Positions 1-9,854 of a stretch of 64,000 bases of DNA are shown one piece after another; the first letter of the stretch is position 1; every line of letters starts with the position of its first letter. The DNA comes from Prorocentrum cordatum (taxonomy: Eukaryota; Sar; Dinophyceae; Prorocentrales; Prorocentraceae). The stretch is taken from contig CAUYUJ010022552.1 in assembly GCA_963575745.1 (NCBI GenBank), positions 27,501-91,500 of the forward strand, in the 5' to 3' direction. The position numbers and the translations under genes are program-made. A model generated the notes under the pieces. That model worked only from the letters and a program-made list of their open reading frames with translations. It did no database searches and was not told the DNA's origin.

Positions 1-22
1 GGGGTCCTCTGTCTCAGAAGGG

Positions 23-135
23 GTAGAGATACCGATGCCGCCTGCCTTCCTTTGGTGCCACGGCTGGACTCGCTCTGGAATTCTGGCCAGAGGGCACCCC
101 TGGAGAGGTCCGGGGAGTACGTGTATCGGTGCGGT
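23..135. repeat. Dispersed short inverted-ended repeat, copy a
   Basis: This is one of three related copies; the others are near 15978-16085 and 19925-20012. The shared core runs from GCCAC..CTGGA through GGAGAGGTCC to TATCGGT. The left edge (ATACCGATGCCG) is roughly complementary to the right edge (GTATCGGTGCGG), so the unit can fold back. No coding potential is evident. The rest of 1-400 shows nothing I recognise. Confidence 0.5.
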
Positions 136-400
136 CGGACCGATGCACAAGGTCGAGGTCGGTTGGGGAGGGTACCCTAGCGATCTTCGTGTTCGTGGGG
201 TGCTCTTGCGCATCGAATGTACCCTCGGATGTTCTGTTTGTTTTGGCCAGCGGAGGGTCTCATGCTCTTGAGGGATGTTTTTCTGGCCTAAGTCTGGCTG
301 TCCCTGTTTGTCCCCCCGCCAGTGTCTCCCCAGACACCCTCCGTCATAAGCACATCGTGACGGCCAGCTTTCTTTTTGGGGTGGCCTTTGGAGGGCTCAG

Positions 401-475
401 AGGGGGGGAGAGAGAGAGAGAGGGAGAGAGAGATAATGATTGAGCGAGAGAAAGAGAGAGAGAGAGAGAGAGAGT
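401..475. repeat. GA microsatellite
   Basis: Almost pure GA dinucleotides with a few interruptions. Reading frames that cross it are artefacts of the repeat. Confidence 0.9.
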
Positions 476-800
476 ATTGATGATATACGTATGTATGTAC
501 AGTTGTATTTTTGAGTGGTACACAATTATTTATACATATACACATATATATATATGTATGTATACACAGGTAGAGATAGGGCGATAGAGAGGGGTACCAT
601 GAGACAGCTACACACATATATTCATAGTGTATATATACGTATGAAGAGATACGCGATGCATCTATTCATGTTTAGGTATTTACCTATATTCGCATGTGTA
701 TGTACTTATCGTGTGTAAGCGTATGTGTATGTATGGATATACATACATAGACACACACACCATACACATATATCATATACCAGGCCAGGGCCCCATGACG
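476..800. repeat. AT-rich TA/CA/TATG simple-sequence region
   Basis: A run of ATAC, TATG and CACA steps, much richer in A and T than its surroundings. It follows directly on the GA tract. No gene is seen. Confidence 0.7.
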
Positions 801-879
801 GCACACCCTACGGCACCGGAGATCTGGACCTGACCGCTCAAATCATTTCCGTGGAGCACAAATGATTGACCAGAGCGGC

Positions 880-1395
880 CCAACAGGGCACTAAAACGCT
901 TCAAGATGGCGTCAAGACGGCCGAAGGGCCCCCAAGAGGCCCCCAATACTCCCCGAGAAGGTTCCAAGATCCTCCCCGGGAGGGCCCCGCATGGCTAAAA
1001 TTGCATTATTTCTTTTTCTAGACAACGCACATGTTACATGTTCAGCGTATCCGCTTTTTAGGTTTCAACAACATCCAAAACGGCCCAAGAGGCCCCCAAG
1101 ATTGCCCCAAGACGGCCCAAGAGGCCCCCGAGAGAGCTCCTAAACGGCCCAAGAGAGCCACTGGGGAGGTCCAAGAGGCGCCCAAAACGGTTTAAGATGG
1201 CCGAAAGTCGGGCCCACGAGGGGGAACTCCAACTCGAGTTTCGAGCCGTCCGCCCGAAGTGGACCCCCCAGACCGCCAGCAGGCCCCCAAGAGGCTCCAA
1301 AGGGGCCCCAAGCAGCCCCCAAACAGCCCCCCAGCGGCCCCCAGATGCTTCAAAACTTGCTCCCAGAGGCGCCCGAGAAACATGCTAAGAGACCC
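880..1395 (-). repeat. CTTGGGCC-type minisatellite, minus orientation
   Basis: Degenerate units such as CCAAGACGGCCCAAGAGGCC recur here (about 880-980 and 1060-1395). This is the reverse complement of the array at 2740-3375. On the minus strand it translates into periodic Leu-Gly-Pro-Ser-Trp-Ala-Val-like peptides, which reflect the repeat and not a gene. Confidence 0.75.
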
Positions 1396-1499
1396 CAACA
1401 GGCACGTGTCCAAGAAGCCTCCGGCCCATAGCCCAGGCACGGTGGCGGTACGAGCCCAAAGCCAAGCAAACCATGAGTTGGGCGAAAGGCGCTGACGCC

Positions 1500-1740
1500 A
1501 GAGGTCAAGCTCCCTGTGGGGTGCGACCAGTATGAGGCGTGTGCCGAAATGGGCGGGGGGACGCCATCCCAAGTTGCCCATTGGTGCCATAGGTGGAGCT
1601 TTTTCCGTTGCACGATTTGAGTGAGGGGCGTCCCGAATGGGCGGGAGCATGCTGTGCGAACCATGCCTCTGGAGTTGCGGGTGGTGATCCCCGTGAGGCG
1701 CGATCCGCGTGAGGGGTGTGCCGCAATGGACGGATTGGGC
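1500..1740. repeat. Degenerate copies of a dispersed ~100-bp repeat
   Basis: Motifs such as GTGTGCCGAAATGGGC and GTGAGGGGTGTGCCGCAATGG resemble the units that are tandemly arranged at 34240-35000 and 38330-39090. The copies are decayed. Confidence 0.45.
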
Positions 1741-2739
1741 GACTTTCGTGTCTACGGGGGGCCTACGGATTTTTTGAAGGCAGGTTAGAGCGGCCTACGG
1801 GTGGCCCCCCCACCTGACCAATCTATGACTTAATGCATGCATGTATGGTGTACAGATGCTCGCGAGGAGAATTGAGAAATGAATCGATCGATGCCTGGAT
1901 ACATAGGTTCACAGGTGTGTCATGTGTGTTTTCTGGGCTGTTTGGGTGCAGGTATCTTGATGAAGGTGTTCATCCATTCCGGGTGATGGGATGTATGGAT
2001 GAATGTATGGTTGGATTGGTGTAGAAGCGGATGGGTGTATGGTTGTGCGCATGTACGTTTGTGGGACAACGTTGAAACGTGCCAGAACCAAAGCGCGCGC
2101 GAAGCACGCCACGGCCCCTCCAGCCCCAAGACGTCCAAAGCTCCCAGCACTTCAAACTGAACACGCAACCTGGCCCTAAACCCGAGGCCCCCTAAGTGAA
2201 TCAAGGCCTCGCAATCTGCTTCGGGATGAACGCCAACGCGAATCACGGCATGCACTCACTGTGGTGAGCAAGCCTTGCATGAAGGTTGAGGCCATTCGTG
2301 TTTATGCGCATGCGTGCACCTGTGAATTTGTTCATGCGTGCAGCCGTGAACTCGTCAACGGCTGGCACTTGCTAGAACCTAAGGGCGCGGGAAGCGCGCG
2401 CATGTTTCTAGTCAAAAGAATAGTAGCAACAGCATATAAGTGCAAGACTGCATTGGCGCTTCGCGTCCTGCACCTTGGTCCTTCGAGCTTCGTTCACTGT
2501 GGCTCTTAGCGCCGTCTGCCGTGGCCTTAAAATGCACCCGGCTCCTCGGAGTATTATTGGGTTGTGTTGTGCCCGCATCCGGAGGCGGACCCTGCCATGC
2601 GGCGACGAGAAGTCTTGAGGCTCCGAGAGGACGGCAAACATTCGGAAACATTTGATCGTCGAACCTCGAAATTGGATGCTTTGCCGTGAGCTGTCGGGAT
2701 GAAAAACCATCCCCGGGAGGAAGTCTTCGGAAGTCGTAG
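1741..2739. other. No recognisable feature
   Basis: There is a loose ATGTATGG-type run at about 1830-2045. The rest looks unique. Open frames are short and of ordinary chance length, and none shows a motif I know. Confidence 0.5.
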
Positions 2740-3375
2740 AGCTCTTAGGCTGTCTTGAGACCTCTTTTGGCCGTCGGGGGGGGCCCTCTTGAAGGCCTAT
2801 TACTGGCCGTCTTGGGGCTGTCTTGGGGCCTGTTGGGCAATTGATGAATATGGCATCGCGAGGCCGTCTTGAAGGTCCTTCCGGTGACTTTTTGGACCGT
2901 CCTGGGGCCATCTTGGGCCGTCCTGGGGCCGTCTTTGGGGGCGAGGGCCTTCTGGAAGACATCTTGGGGCCATCTCAGGTCTCCTTGGAAGCCAGCCATG
3001 GCCCTCTTGGGCCTCTCTTGGGAGCCTTTTGAGGGCCTCTTGGGCCCTCTTTGGGCCATCTTGCGGCTCTCTTGGGCAGTCTTGAGGCCCTCTCGGGCCG
3101 TTTGGGGTGTTCTTGGGGGACTCTTGGGCCGCAATGGTGCGATGTCGGGGACCTCATGGGCGGTCTTGGACGCTGCTACGACTAACAAAGCGTGTATGCA
3201 GACCATGTACGTTTTCCGATCGGCATGGCAGATGTTTGCTTTTGGGGGGCTCCTTTTCAAGGCCTCTTAGGGCGTCTTCGGGGCCTCTTGGACCGTCTTG
3301 CGGCCATTTCGGTCCCTCTTGGGACGCTCCTGGGACGTCTTGGGCCGTCTTGGGGGCTTCTTGGCACCGCCAGTG
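2740..3375 (+). repeat. CTTGGGCC-type minisatellite, plus orientation
   Basis: Units of roughly 11 and 21-24 bases, such as CTTGGGGCCGTCTTGGGCC, recur across the interval with many substitutions. The same family appears inverted at 880-1395 and again at 26560-26805 and 63505-63685. It opens long frames on both strands that I do not consider genes. Confidence 0.8.
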
Positions 3376-3595
3376 GGCCGCTTGCACGGGTTAGGAGGGA
3401 TCTTCAAAGAATTGGAAGTTCCTGGTGAGCCTGTCAAGGAGCGCTCATAAGCCCCCAGGGACTCGGGATCGGGGTGGTCCCGTTTAGGGGGGGATGTACG
3501 CAGGGTTCCGTTCAGTACACATAGATGAAAAGGAATTGTATGTTGATTGTGAGAGGTAGGAGAAGGGATACATGTATGTGTATATATACATGCAA

Positions 3596-3775
3596 TACAG
3601 AGAGAGAGAGAGAGAGAGAGAACAAAAAAAGAGGACAGAAAGAGAGGGAGCGCTGTGGAAATATGAGTCAGAGAGACCACTGAGAAGGAGCAGGGAACGA
3701 GAGAGAGAAAGAGAGACAGAGAAAGAAAGAGATAGAGAGAGAGAGAGGAAGGAAGAGACGGAAGGGTAGGGACGG
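3596..3775. repeat. GA-rich microsatellite
   Basis: GA dinucleotides with GAAA and GGAA interruptions. Confidence 0.85.
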
Positions 3776-4385
3776 GGGAAAGGTAGGGAATGGTCATATG
3801 CACATTTCCGAGGGAGTAGATCTCCCAGAGGCGATTATGTTGTCTTTCGCGTTTTTGTTGGTCAGGCGGTTCTGTTCGGGACATCCTCATACGCCCGAGC
3901 ACAGGAGGCACCCATGAAGCGGATCGAGGCGTCATGATCAACAGATACAAAAGGGCCTCCAACGGTTCAACATGAAACCTTCAAAAAAGAATGGGTCTCC
4001 AGGATGTTGCACATAATTGTCACAAAGCCGTAGGCTTTTCCATGGCTTCTTGCTCAGTTCTTCATCATCGTGTAGGGAACCAGCAGCACAACGCAACGGA
4101 GTTCGTTACTGTGGCACATCTACTACACATGCGTATGTTCTCCCTTGGTTCCCAGTGTAGTTCCCCAAAATTGTTTTCGTTGGTTTCCAGCGTCGGTAGT
4201 GAACTATGCTCCAACCTTCGTTGTTGGGCCCTCTCATGCCCGAAGTTAGGGGTTCTTCTGAGTATCTCGTCCAACCGCAAGATGTTGCAGCCCCACCGGC
4301 GGCCCAAAATTCTTGTTGTACGAGCCTGGGCACGCACATGACATTGGTGTGTATGGTGTGTGTATATATAAGTACACAGAGTGGT
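3776..4385. other. Unassigned, moderately AT-rich
   Basis: Non-repetitive sequence. Both strands carry a frame of about 100 codons (plus 3991-4341, minus about 4065-4360), but neither has a recognisable domain or a supported start. I see no SL relic or splice pattern that would make it a gene. Confidence 0.4.
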
Positions 4386-4493
4386 ATCTAGAGAGAGAGA
4401 GAGAGAGAAAGAAAGAAAGAAAGAAAGAAAGAAAAAACGAACAAACAAACATAAGAAGAATAAGAAGAAATAATAACAAGCTGGAGGAATATC

Positions 4494-4524
<31 letters not shown>

Positions 4525-4856
4525 CATGTGTGAATGGCACAGACAATCAGAAGCGTAGGCGGCCGAAAGAGAGACAGAGAGAGAGGCGGGGGCCGGGGAG
4601 GCAGAGACACGGGACGGCGCGGAGGCCCGGGGAGCCACAGGCGAGGCAAGGGCTGGCGAGGCAGGGATGGGTGCTCCTGCATGGGACGCCGCCCCGCCCG
4701 CCGCGCACAGGCCCATCTCGGCGGCGCTGGAGAGGGACTGCCCAGGCGGCGCGGCGGGCGAGCCCGCTGACCTGGAGGCCAAGCCTGGGGCCGGGGGGTG
4801 GGGCTCGTCGTCGTCGTCGTCGTCCTCCTCCTCGTCCTCCTTTTCCTCCTCCTCCT
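4386..4856. repeat. GA/GAAA tract, GC-rich spacer and TCG/TCC tract
   Basis: GA and GAAA repeats occupy 4386-4545 and continue as a purine-rich stretch to about 4610. Then comes GC-rich DNA, and a TCG/TCC tract at 4803-4856. The end of the last tract is the site where the LINE at 4857-11089 sits. Confidence 0.7.
4839..4856. repeat. Target-site duplication, 3' side of the LINE
   Basis: CCTTTTCCTCCTCCTCCT here equals the sequence at 11090-11107. It abuts the GGAGCCAAC tail of the element. The surrounding sequence is TCC-rich, so part of the match could be chance. Confidence 0.6.
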
Positions 4857-4876
4857 GTTGGCTCCTGTTGGCTCCA
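4857..4876 (-). repeat. Short tandem repeat tail of the LINE
   Basis: On the minus strand the element ends with GGAGCCAAC, one A, then GGAGCCAAC again. Short repeated 3' tails in place of poly(A) are known in several LINE clades and can serve as the reverse-transcription start. That role is inferred here. Confidence 0.6.
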
Positions 4877-4962
4877 TAGCAGTCTGTTACCGCTGGCCAA
4901 GCCTGCAATAAAGCTGCGGAAAACAGTGCTGGGAAAGGAAAGATAAATGGGTCGGGGAGGGG

Positions 4963-5454
4963 TCACGCCGCCTTGGACGCCCAGCACAACCCATCCCAGA
5001 CCAGGGGGACCGACCTCCCCACGAACTTCTTTGAACTGGGGTCGATCCCCCCCTTGAGCATCTGCAGAGATTCCTCTGCGTGCCGATTGCGCGGACCCCC
5101 GTGGCATTCCTGGAGGAGGTACGGGCGGGCCCGAGCGCTTCCAAACGCAGCGCAACGCACACACCAGGCAACCCTCCCCCCCATCAGCCACAGACGATGG
5201 CTCTTGTGGCAGGTCCGCGCAATTTTCGGCGGCCCTCCGCAGGGAAACACACAGACCGCGGCGCGAGTCTTCCCTCGCTCACCGCAGTGGAGACACAAAT
5301 ATGAACCTTTCGCTATACACTCGACCGCATGGCCTCTCGGGTCTGGGACCAGCTCCAGGAGAGACGGCTTGGCCCGACGGGGCCTGCGGATTTTGGAAAC
5401 GTCGGGAAAACCACGGGCCGATAAATCATCCATAATTTCTCTGCAATCAGCCAA
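4963..5454 (-). pseudogene. Cysteine-rich C-terminal domain of LINE ORF2, out of frame
   Basis: This minus-strand frame overlaps the end of ORF2 by about 140 bases and lies in the -1 frame relative to it; its stop is the TGA at 4965-4963. The open frame has a Cys-Leu-His-Cys-Gly motif, a Pro-Cys-Gly-Gly-Pro-Pro stretch, then His-Arg-Leu-Trp, a Cys-Val-Arg-Cys pair and a final Gln-Glu-Cys. The spacing suggests zinc binding. From memory, dinoflagellate LINE proteins often end with a domain of this style after RNase H, so I read it as the true C-terminus of ORF2. A one-base indel, or a -1 frameshift during translation, somewhere at about 5320-5454 separates the two. I do not reconstruct the join. 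The upstream limit given is only the first possible start and carries no meaning if the frames are joined. Confidence 0.65.
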
Positions 5455-8400
5455 GCCGACTGCCGAATCAGAGGCGCCAAACCGTCAAACTGTTCACGCG
5501 TCCAAGGGTTGTGGGGTTGGGCCTCGGCACCACGAAGGGCCAGCTCATCAGCCCTCTTATTGCCCCGCCATTTCCAATCTTCTACTGCCAGCCTACGGGC
5601 CTGGGCCAGGGAGAGGTGAGACCTGATCTTAGTCACAGAAATCCTATCGGGCCCGATCTCAGCAGCGAGCCTGCAAATGTCCTCCCAGAGCTCCGAGAAA
5701 GCAACCTTTTCCAGATCCTGAGTAGGCCCCATCTTCCAGGTGTCCAGGACGGCCTTGCAGTCTGTGACAATCTCCATGGCCTCAGGCCCCGCGAGCCTCA
5801 AAGCCATGACCAGCGCATACACTTCCCCGCAGCCACTGGTCTGGACTGCGTGGGGCAGCGGTCCGAACGCAGACCCAGTAACATATCCTCCCCAAGAGTC
5901 CAAAGACATGGATACGACCGCCCATCCAGCTCTCGTGAACTGAGGTGACTTGGGGTCCAATCCAGACCCATCCAGACAAATTCTCGGCCCCAGGTGTCCC
6001 CCAGGAGGAAACACATCCCACTTGTGACCAGCTACGGTGTGCGGCGCTGGCCACTGCCACTCTGGACTCGGGGCAAGCGCACGTGCGACCAGCAACTGGT
6101 TAGCAGGCGTGCAATCCAAGGCGAGAAGATCGCCCACATCTAGGTCACGCCGAACAGCGGCATGAGCTGGGCAGCAGCGGAAGCGATGACTGGGCGTGCC
6201 CAGCCTTTCTCCACAAAGCTGGCAGAGGGGGTCCACAACACGACGATCGTCATACAGAATCAGCTGGGTTGGGTAGCCTCCAGAAACAATCCCGGCGAGT
6301 CCCGTGGCTGCCGTGAACCTTTCTTCTCCCCGAAGCTTCTGAAGGACCTCGATGACGGGCTCGAGCATAGGCCCTCCTGAAAGACCTGGGACTCTGACAC
6401 CATCTCCCAAACCTCTCAGCAGCATATCCCGAACGGCCTGGTGAAGAACAACCTTGAGCGACCTGTATCCCAAGAAGCTCACATCTACTTCAACTCCCCG
6501 AACAGTCACAAACTTGCACCAGCTTTTTACCTGCCAACCCAGCCTTTCGATCGTGAGGACTGCAGCGCCCGCGGGTCCACGGACATCTTGCCACCCACGA
6601 GCAGGTCGGCGATAAAACGAATTGAAACACTCCTCCATGACGCGCTGCTCTGCCCAGCGCAAGCGAGCGGCTTGTCCCCAAGCAAGGATGGGTAGCGCAT
6701 GCGCGTCATATGATGGATCCGCCTTGGGCTCCACCGAGAGGAGAAACTCCAACGTCCTGCACCTCCCTTTTGGAGTCCCAAAGAGCGCACTCCCCAAACT
6801 GGCCCGGAGCTGGCCAAGAGCGGAGGTGGACATACCATTGACACGGCAACCGTAAGTGGCCGAGGGAAGGCCTCCCGTTCTAGCAACCTTGGACAAACCC
6901 TTCTTGGCACTGCTGAGCCCTCGGAGTCTGCCCCTCCGAAGCCTGATTTTATGCAACCGTTTTTGGAGGACCTTGGATCCCTTGGCTCCTTTCTGCATCG
7001 CCTGGTCGCAGCCCAGGTTCCGCCCAGAGCTAGCGCCAGTAAAATTCCACTTCGTCAGCCTAGACACAATGGTCACCCTCGCCGCCGAGTGACTGCAAAG
7101 GACGAGGCCCTTCGACCTCGAGATCACCAGTAGCAGCTTCTCGAGCTGCAGGCGCAGAAAGTACACAGCTCGGGGCAGGACGCTCTCGACGTGCTTCCTA
7201 CTGCCCGAAGCCTGCGCCGTGATGTCGTCTACTACATTGAACAACTGCACACTAAAGTAAAGCTCCCTGGTGAGGTCCATGGGGTCCATGAGCATAACAC
7301 GTAACAGCGTAGTCGCAAAACCGCAGCCTGCCAGGATCCCTTGGAACGCCTGCACGGGGTTTCCAACCACACCACACACATTGATGATTCTTCTCGCACG
7401 GTAGAGCGACAGCAAAAGGCGCAGCTTCACCAAACTAAACTTATGCTTGACGGCCGCGACGGCCAGCAAATAATGGCACACCTTCTCGTAGGCCTTTGTG
7501 AGGTCCACGAGGCACGAGCCTGAACAGCCGCCTACACTGACATGCTGCTCGACCGTCAAGCTCTGCTCCCAAACCGCTCGTTCGCAGCTCTTGCCGTGCA
7601 CGCCGTAAAGATAAGCACGATTATTATCGCGCTCCCAACGCTTTATCTCGCCCCGCGACAGCTTGGAGAACACGCGCGTGGGCGTGGGCAGCAGAGCTAT
7701 CGGGCGAAAACCTCCTTCGGGCTTCCCCAACATGGCAAGGATGGTGATGAGGAGGATGGTGGGGTAGGTGCCCACGAGCTCCATCTTAGGCCACAGCGCA
7801 CCCAAAACCTCCAGTAGGCCATCCGAGGCCTTGTCCAGGTCCCGAGGCCGAAGCGCACCCACTCCAGCCGCCGTCCTTTTCGGAAACTTCCTGATGGCAA
7901 CCCTGATGTCTCCCACGGACCGCTCCTCCGAACATAGCTCCTGGACCGAGACTCCCTGCTCGTCAGCCTGGGACTGGATCTGATGCGTCAGGAACTGGAT
8001 GGGATCGGGGAACTTCGAGGCCTCTGGGAGGGGCTCCCAGATGTCACACCAGAACTTGGTAAGCCCATCGACCGTCTCTTGAGGTCCCAGCGGGACCGAG
8101 AAACCTCCAGCCTTGACCGTGCTTGACTCAGGGGGTACCCAGCCGATCGGGCACTGCGAATACTTGTGCGCCTTGCCAGCGCCAGCATATACAGCCTCCT
8201 GCACCCACTCTCGCCAGCGCTTGCCACGCTCCGCGGTAAACTTGCGTTCATACACTTTGGCGAAACCTTCAGCCTCAACGCCCCGGGCCTGCAACTGCTC
8301 GAGGGAGGCGTGAAACATACTTCCAAAAGACGGGACCCACTGCTGCCAGGACATGTCTTTGCGCAACTGCTTAGGTCCCCACTCGACCGCCTTCAGAAGC

Positions 8401-9854
8401 CCCATAGACTCGCCCTCACCCCACCTGAGTCCCCGTCTCTTGATGTAAACCAGCTCCGAGAAAAGCTTGGAAACACGACGCCACCCACGACTCTCAGGAC
8501 ATCCGACGGGATACCGACCTCCAGACGTCCTGACAGCTGATACTTTCACAATGGTAGGCTCCTCCGCTCTACCAAAATACTGTTTCTGCTCCAAGACTCC
8601 GTGATAGGTCCCAAGCTCACGTTCCAGCGACTCGACGAATAACCGATAGCACGCATCCAACGACTCAGGATCCCCAACCGATCGAGCAGAGTCCAGGAGC
8701 TCCCGATAATCGAGTGGTTCTGGCATGGGTCCTATCACACTGTCCTGCGGGAAAGCCCTCGGCTGGCGGAGCGACTGGACCAGCACGCTCAAGGGCTCGC
8801 TGCGAAACTTGACCACGGCGGGCCAGTGCGGCTTCGTCGACGCCTTCCTACTGATGGCACAAGAATGGACGCTAGCCGCCAGACCTGCAGACATCACAAA
8901 ATAATCGATCGTTTTCCAGACCTTGGCGGTGGACCTACACGTGTAAGACGCTGGCTTCACAATCTGTCCCCCAAGACGACCAGCCCACCCCAACTCCAGG
9001 AATCTATCTGGTGAAACGTTCCAGTCACCTCCGAGGACAAACGGTAAGCCCCAATAATGTAACTGCTCGCCGATTCTACTCAATATTTGGCTCCCAGTGG
9101 GCCCCAATGGGTCCTGGTCGGGCAAGTAGATGGACCCAATGATGAGCCCCCCTGGCACATACGCGTTGACCCACATCAGCTGCTGGCGATGCGGGCTCGG
9201 CAAGCGCTTGACGTCCATCGGCGGCAAGCCCAGCCCGACGAAATCCCTGCACGCAACCGTGACGCCTCCTGACAGGCCTCCAGCCTCGGTGACCTCCGAC
9301 GGGTGAATCGACGCCTGCCAGCCTAGCTTCTTCAACTGAGCTTCACAATCCACTCGATCCGACGGGTCGACAGTTAGTTCCTGAAGCATGACGATCTGAC
9401 TCGATGCTTCCCCCTGGAGAAACTGCTTCGCCGAGGACCAAGCCGTGGTATTACAGGTTTCTAGACAGAAAAACTCTCCCTGGCTAGACCTGGACGATTT
9501 ATTCTTACTCTGCCCTGGCTGGGCAGACCTAATCTTACGAACTACTTGTGGCCCTGTAAGAGGCCTGGCACTAGGGGGAGGAGGAAGAGCTGGGGACGGC
9601 AGATCGGGGGGATGGGATGTCGGCGGGGGCGGGGGCCAAACCAGGGACCGAAAGAAAATCCCAGGCGGCCGCGACGGACCCGCCGCAGCGTTGCCCAACC
9701 AGCAGGTGGGGCAAGGCAGGCTGCTACCCACCAGACGTTTTCCCCCGGGCCCCTCCTGCCGCCCCAGACGCGCCTGGGACGCCTCCAGCTTCCCTTCCAG
9801 CACCGCTTCCTCCTCCCTTGCTGCCAAGAGCCTCGGCGGCCCTAGCACGCACAT
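5313..9854 (-). CDS. LINE ORF2: endonuclease, reverse transcriptase, RNase H
   Basis: ORF2 encodes the enzyme that nicks genomic DNA and reverse transcribes the element RNA at the nick. From the first in-frame ATG (9854-9852) to the TAG at 5315-5313 it has about 1,513 codons. An APE-type endonuclease spans about 9480-8800: catalytic Gln-Glu (Glu codon 9380-9378), Gly-Gly-Asp-Trp-Asn (9026-9018), Ile-Asp-Tyr (8909-8901) and a final His (8828-8826). The Asp that usually precedes this His is replaced by Pro. The reverse transcriptase has Phe-Arg-Pro-Ile near 7700, motif A Val-Asp-Leu-Thr-Lys-Ala-Tyr (Asp 7505-7503) and motif C Val-Val-Asp-Asp (7229-7224) where Ala-Asp-Asp is usual. A C-x2-C..H-x3-C knuckle lies near 6224-6170. 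RNase H has Asp 5972-5970, Glu 5825-5823, Asp 5762-5760 and Asp 5549-5547. The frame is open upstream to 11213, but that extension runs under ORF1 and is rejected. ORF2 is in the +1 frame relative to ORF1 and overlaps it by about 130 bases. Confidence 0.88.
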   Translation of the reverse strand: MCVLGPPRLLAAREEEAVLEGKLEASQARLGRQEGPGGKRLVGSSLPCPTCWLGNAAAGPSRPPGIFFRSLVWPPPPPTSHPPDLPSPALPPPPSARPLTGPQVVRKIRSAQPGQSKNKSSRSSQGEFFCLETCNTTAWSSAKQFLQGEASSQIVMLQELTVDPSDRVDCEAQLKKLGWQASIHPSEVTEAGGLSGGVTVACRDFVGLGLPPMDVKRLPSPHRQQLMWVNAYVPGGLIIGSIYLPDQDPLGPTGSQILSRIGEQLHYWGLPFVLGGDWNVSPDRFLELGWAGRLGGQIVKPASYTCRSTAKVWKTIDYFVMSAGLAASVHSCAISRKASTKPHWPAVVKFRSEPLSVLVQSLRQPRAFPQDSVIGPMPEPLDYRELLDSARSVGDPESLDACYRLFVESLERELGTYHGVLEQKQYFGRAEEPTIVKVSAVRTSGGRYPVGCPESRGWRRVSKLFSELVYIKRRGLRWGEGESMGLLKAVEWGPKQLRKDMSWQQWVPSFGSMFHASLEQLQARGVEAEGFAKVYERKFTAERGKRWREWVQEAVYAGAGKAHKYSQCPIGWVPPESSTVKAGGFSVPLGPQETVDGLTKFWCDIWEPLPEASKFPDPIQFLTHQIQSQADEQGVSVQELCSEERSVGDIRVAIRKFPKRTAAGVGALRPRDLDKASDGLLEVLGALWPKMELVGTYPTILLITILAMLGKPEGGFRPIALLPTPTRVFSKLSRGEIKRWERDNNRAYLYGVHGKSCERAVWEQSLTVEQHVSVGGCSGSCLVDLTKAYEKVCHYLLAVAAVKHKFSLVKLRLLLSLYRARRIINVCGVVGNPVQAFQGILAGCGFATTLLRVMLMDPMDLTRELYFSVQLFNVVDDITAQASGSRKHVESVLPRAVYFLRLQLEKLLLVISRSKGLVLCSHSAARVTIVSRLTKWNFTGASSGRNLGCDQAMQKGAKGSKVLQKRLHKIRLRRGRLRGLSSAKKGLSKVARTGGLPSATYGCRVNGMSTSALGQLRASLGSALFGTPKGRCRTLEFLLSVEPKADPSYDAHALPILAWGQAARLRWAEQRVMEECFNSFYRRPARGWQDVRGPAGAAVLTIERLGWQVKSWCKFVTVRGVEVDVSFLGYRSLKVVLHQAVRDMLLRGLGDGVRVPGLSGGPMLEPVIEVLQKLRGEERFTAATGLAGIVSGGYPTQLILYDDRRVVDPLCQLCGERLGTPSHRFRCCPAHAAVRRDLDVGDLLALDCTPANQLLVARALAPSPEWQWPAPHTVAGHKWDVFPPGGHLGPRICLDGSGLDPKSPQFTRAGWAVVSMSLDSWGGYVTGSAFGPLPHAVQTSGCGEVYALVMALRLAGPEAMEIVTDCKAVLDTWKMGPTQDLEKVAFSELWEDICRLAAEIGPDRISVTKIRSHLSLAQARRLAVEDWKWRGNKRADELALRGAEAQPHNPWTREQFDGLAPLIRQSAWLIAEKLWMIYRPVVFPTFPKSAGPVGPSRLSWSWSQTREAMRSSV

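Noticed and set aside
3991-4360. Opposed ~100-codon frames
   Set aside because: No ATG-supported start, no domain, and both strands are equally open.
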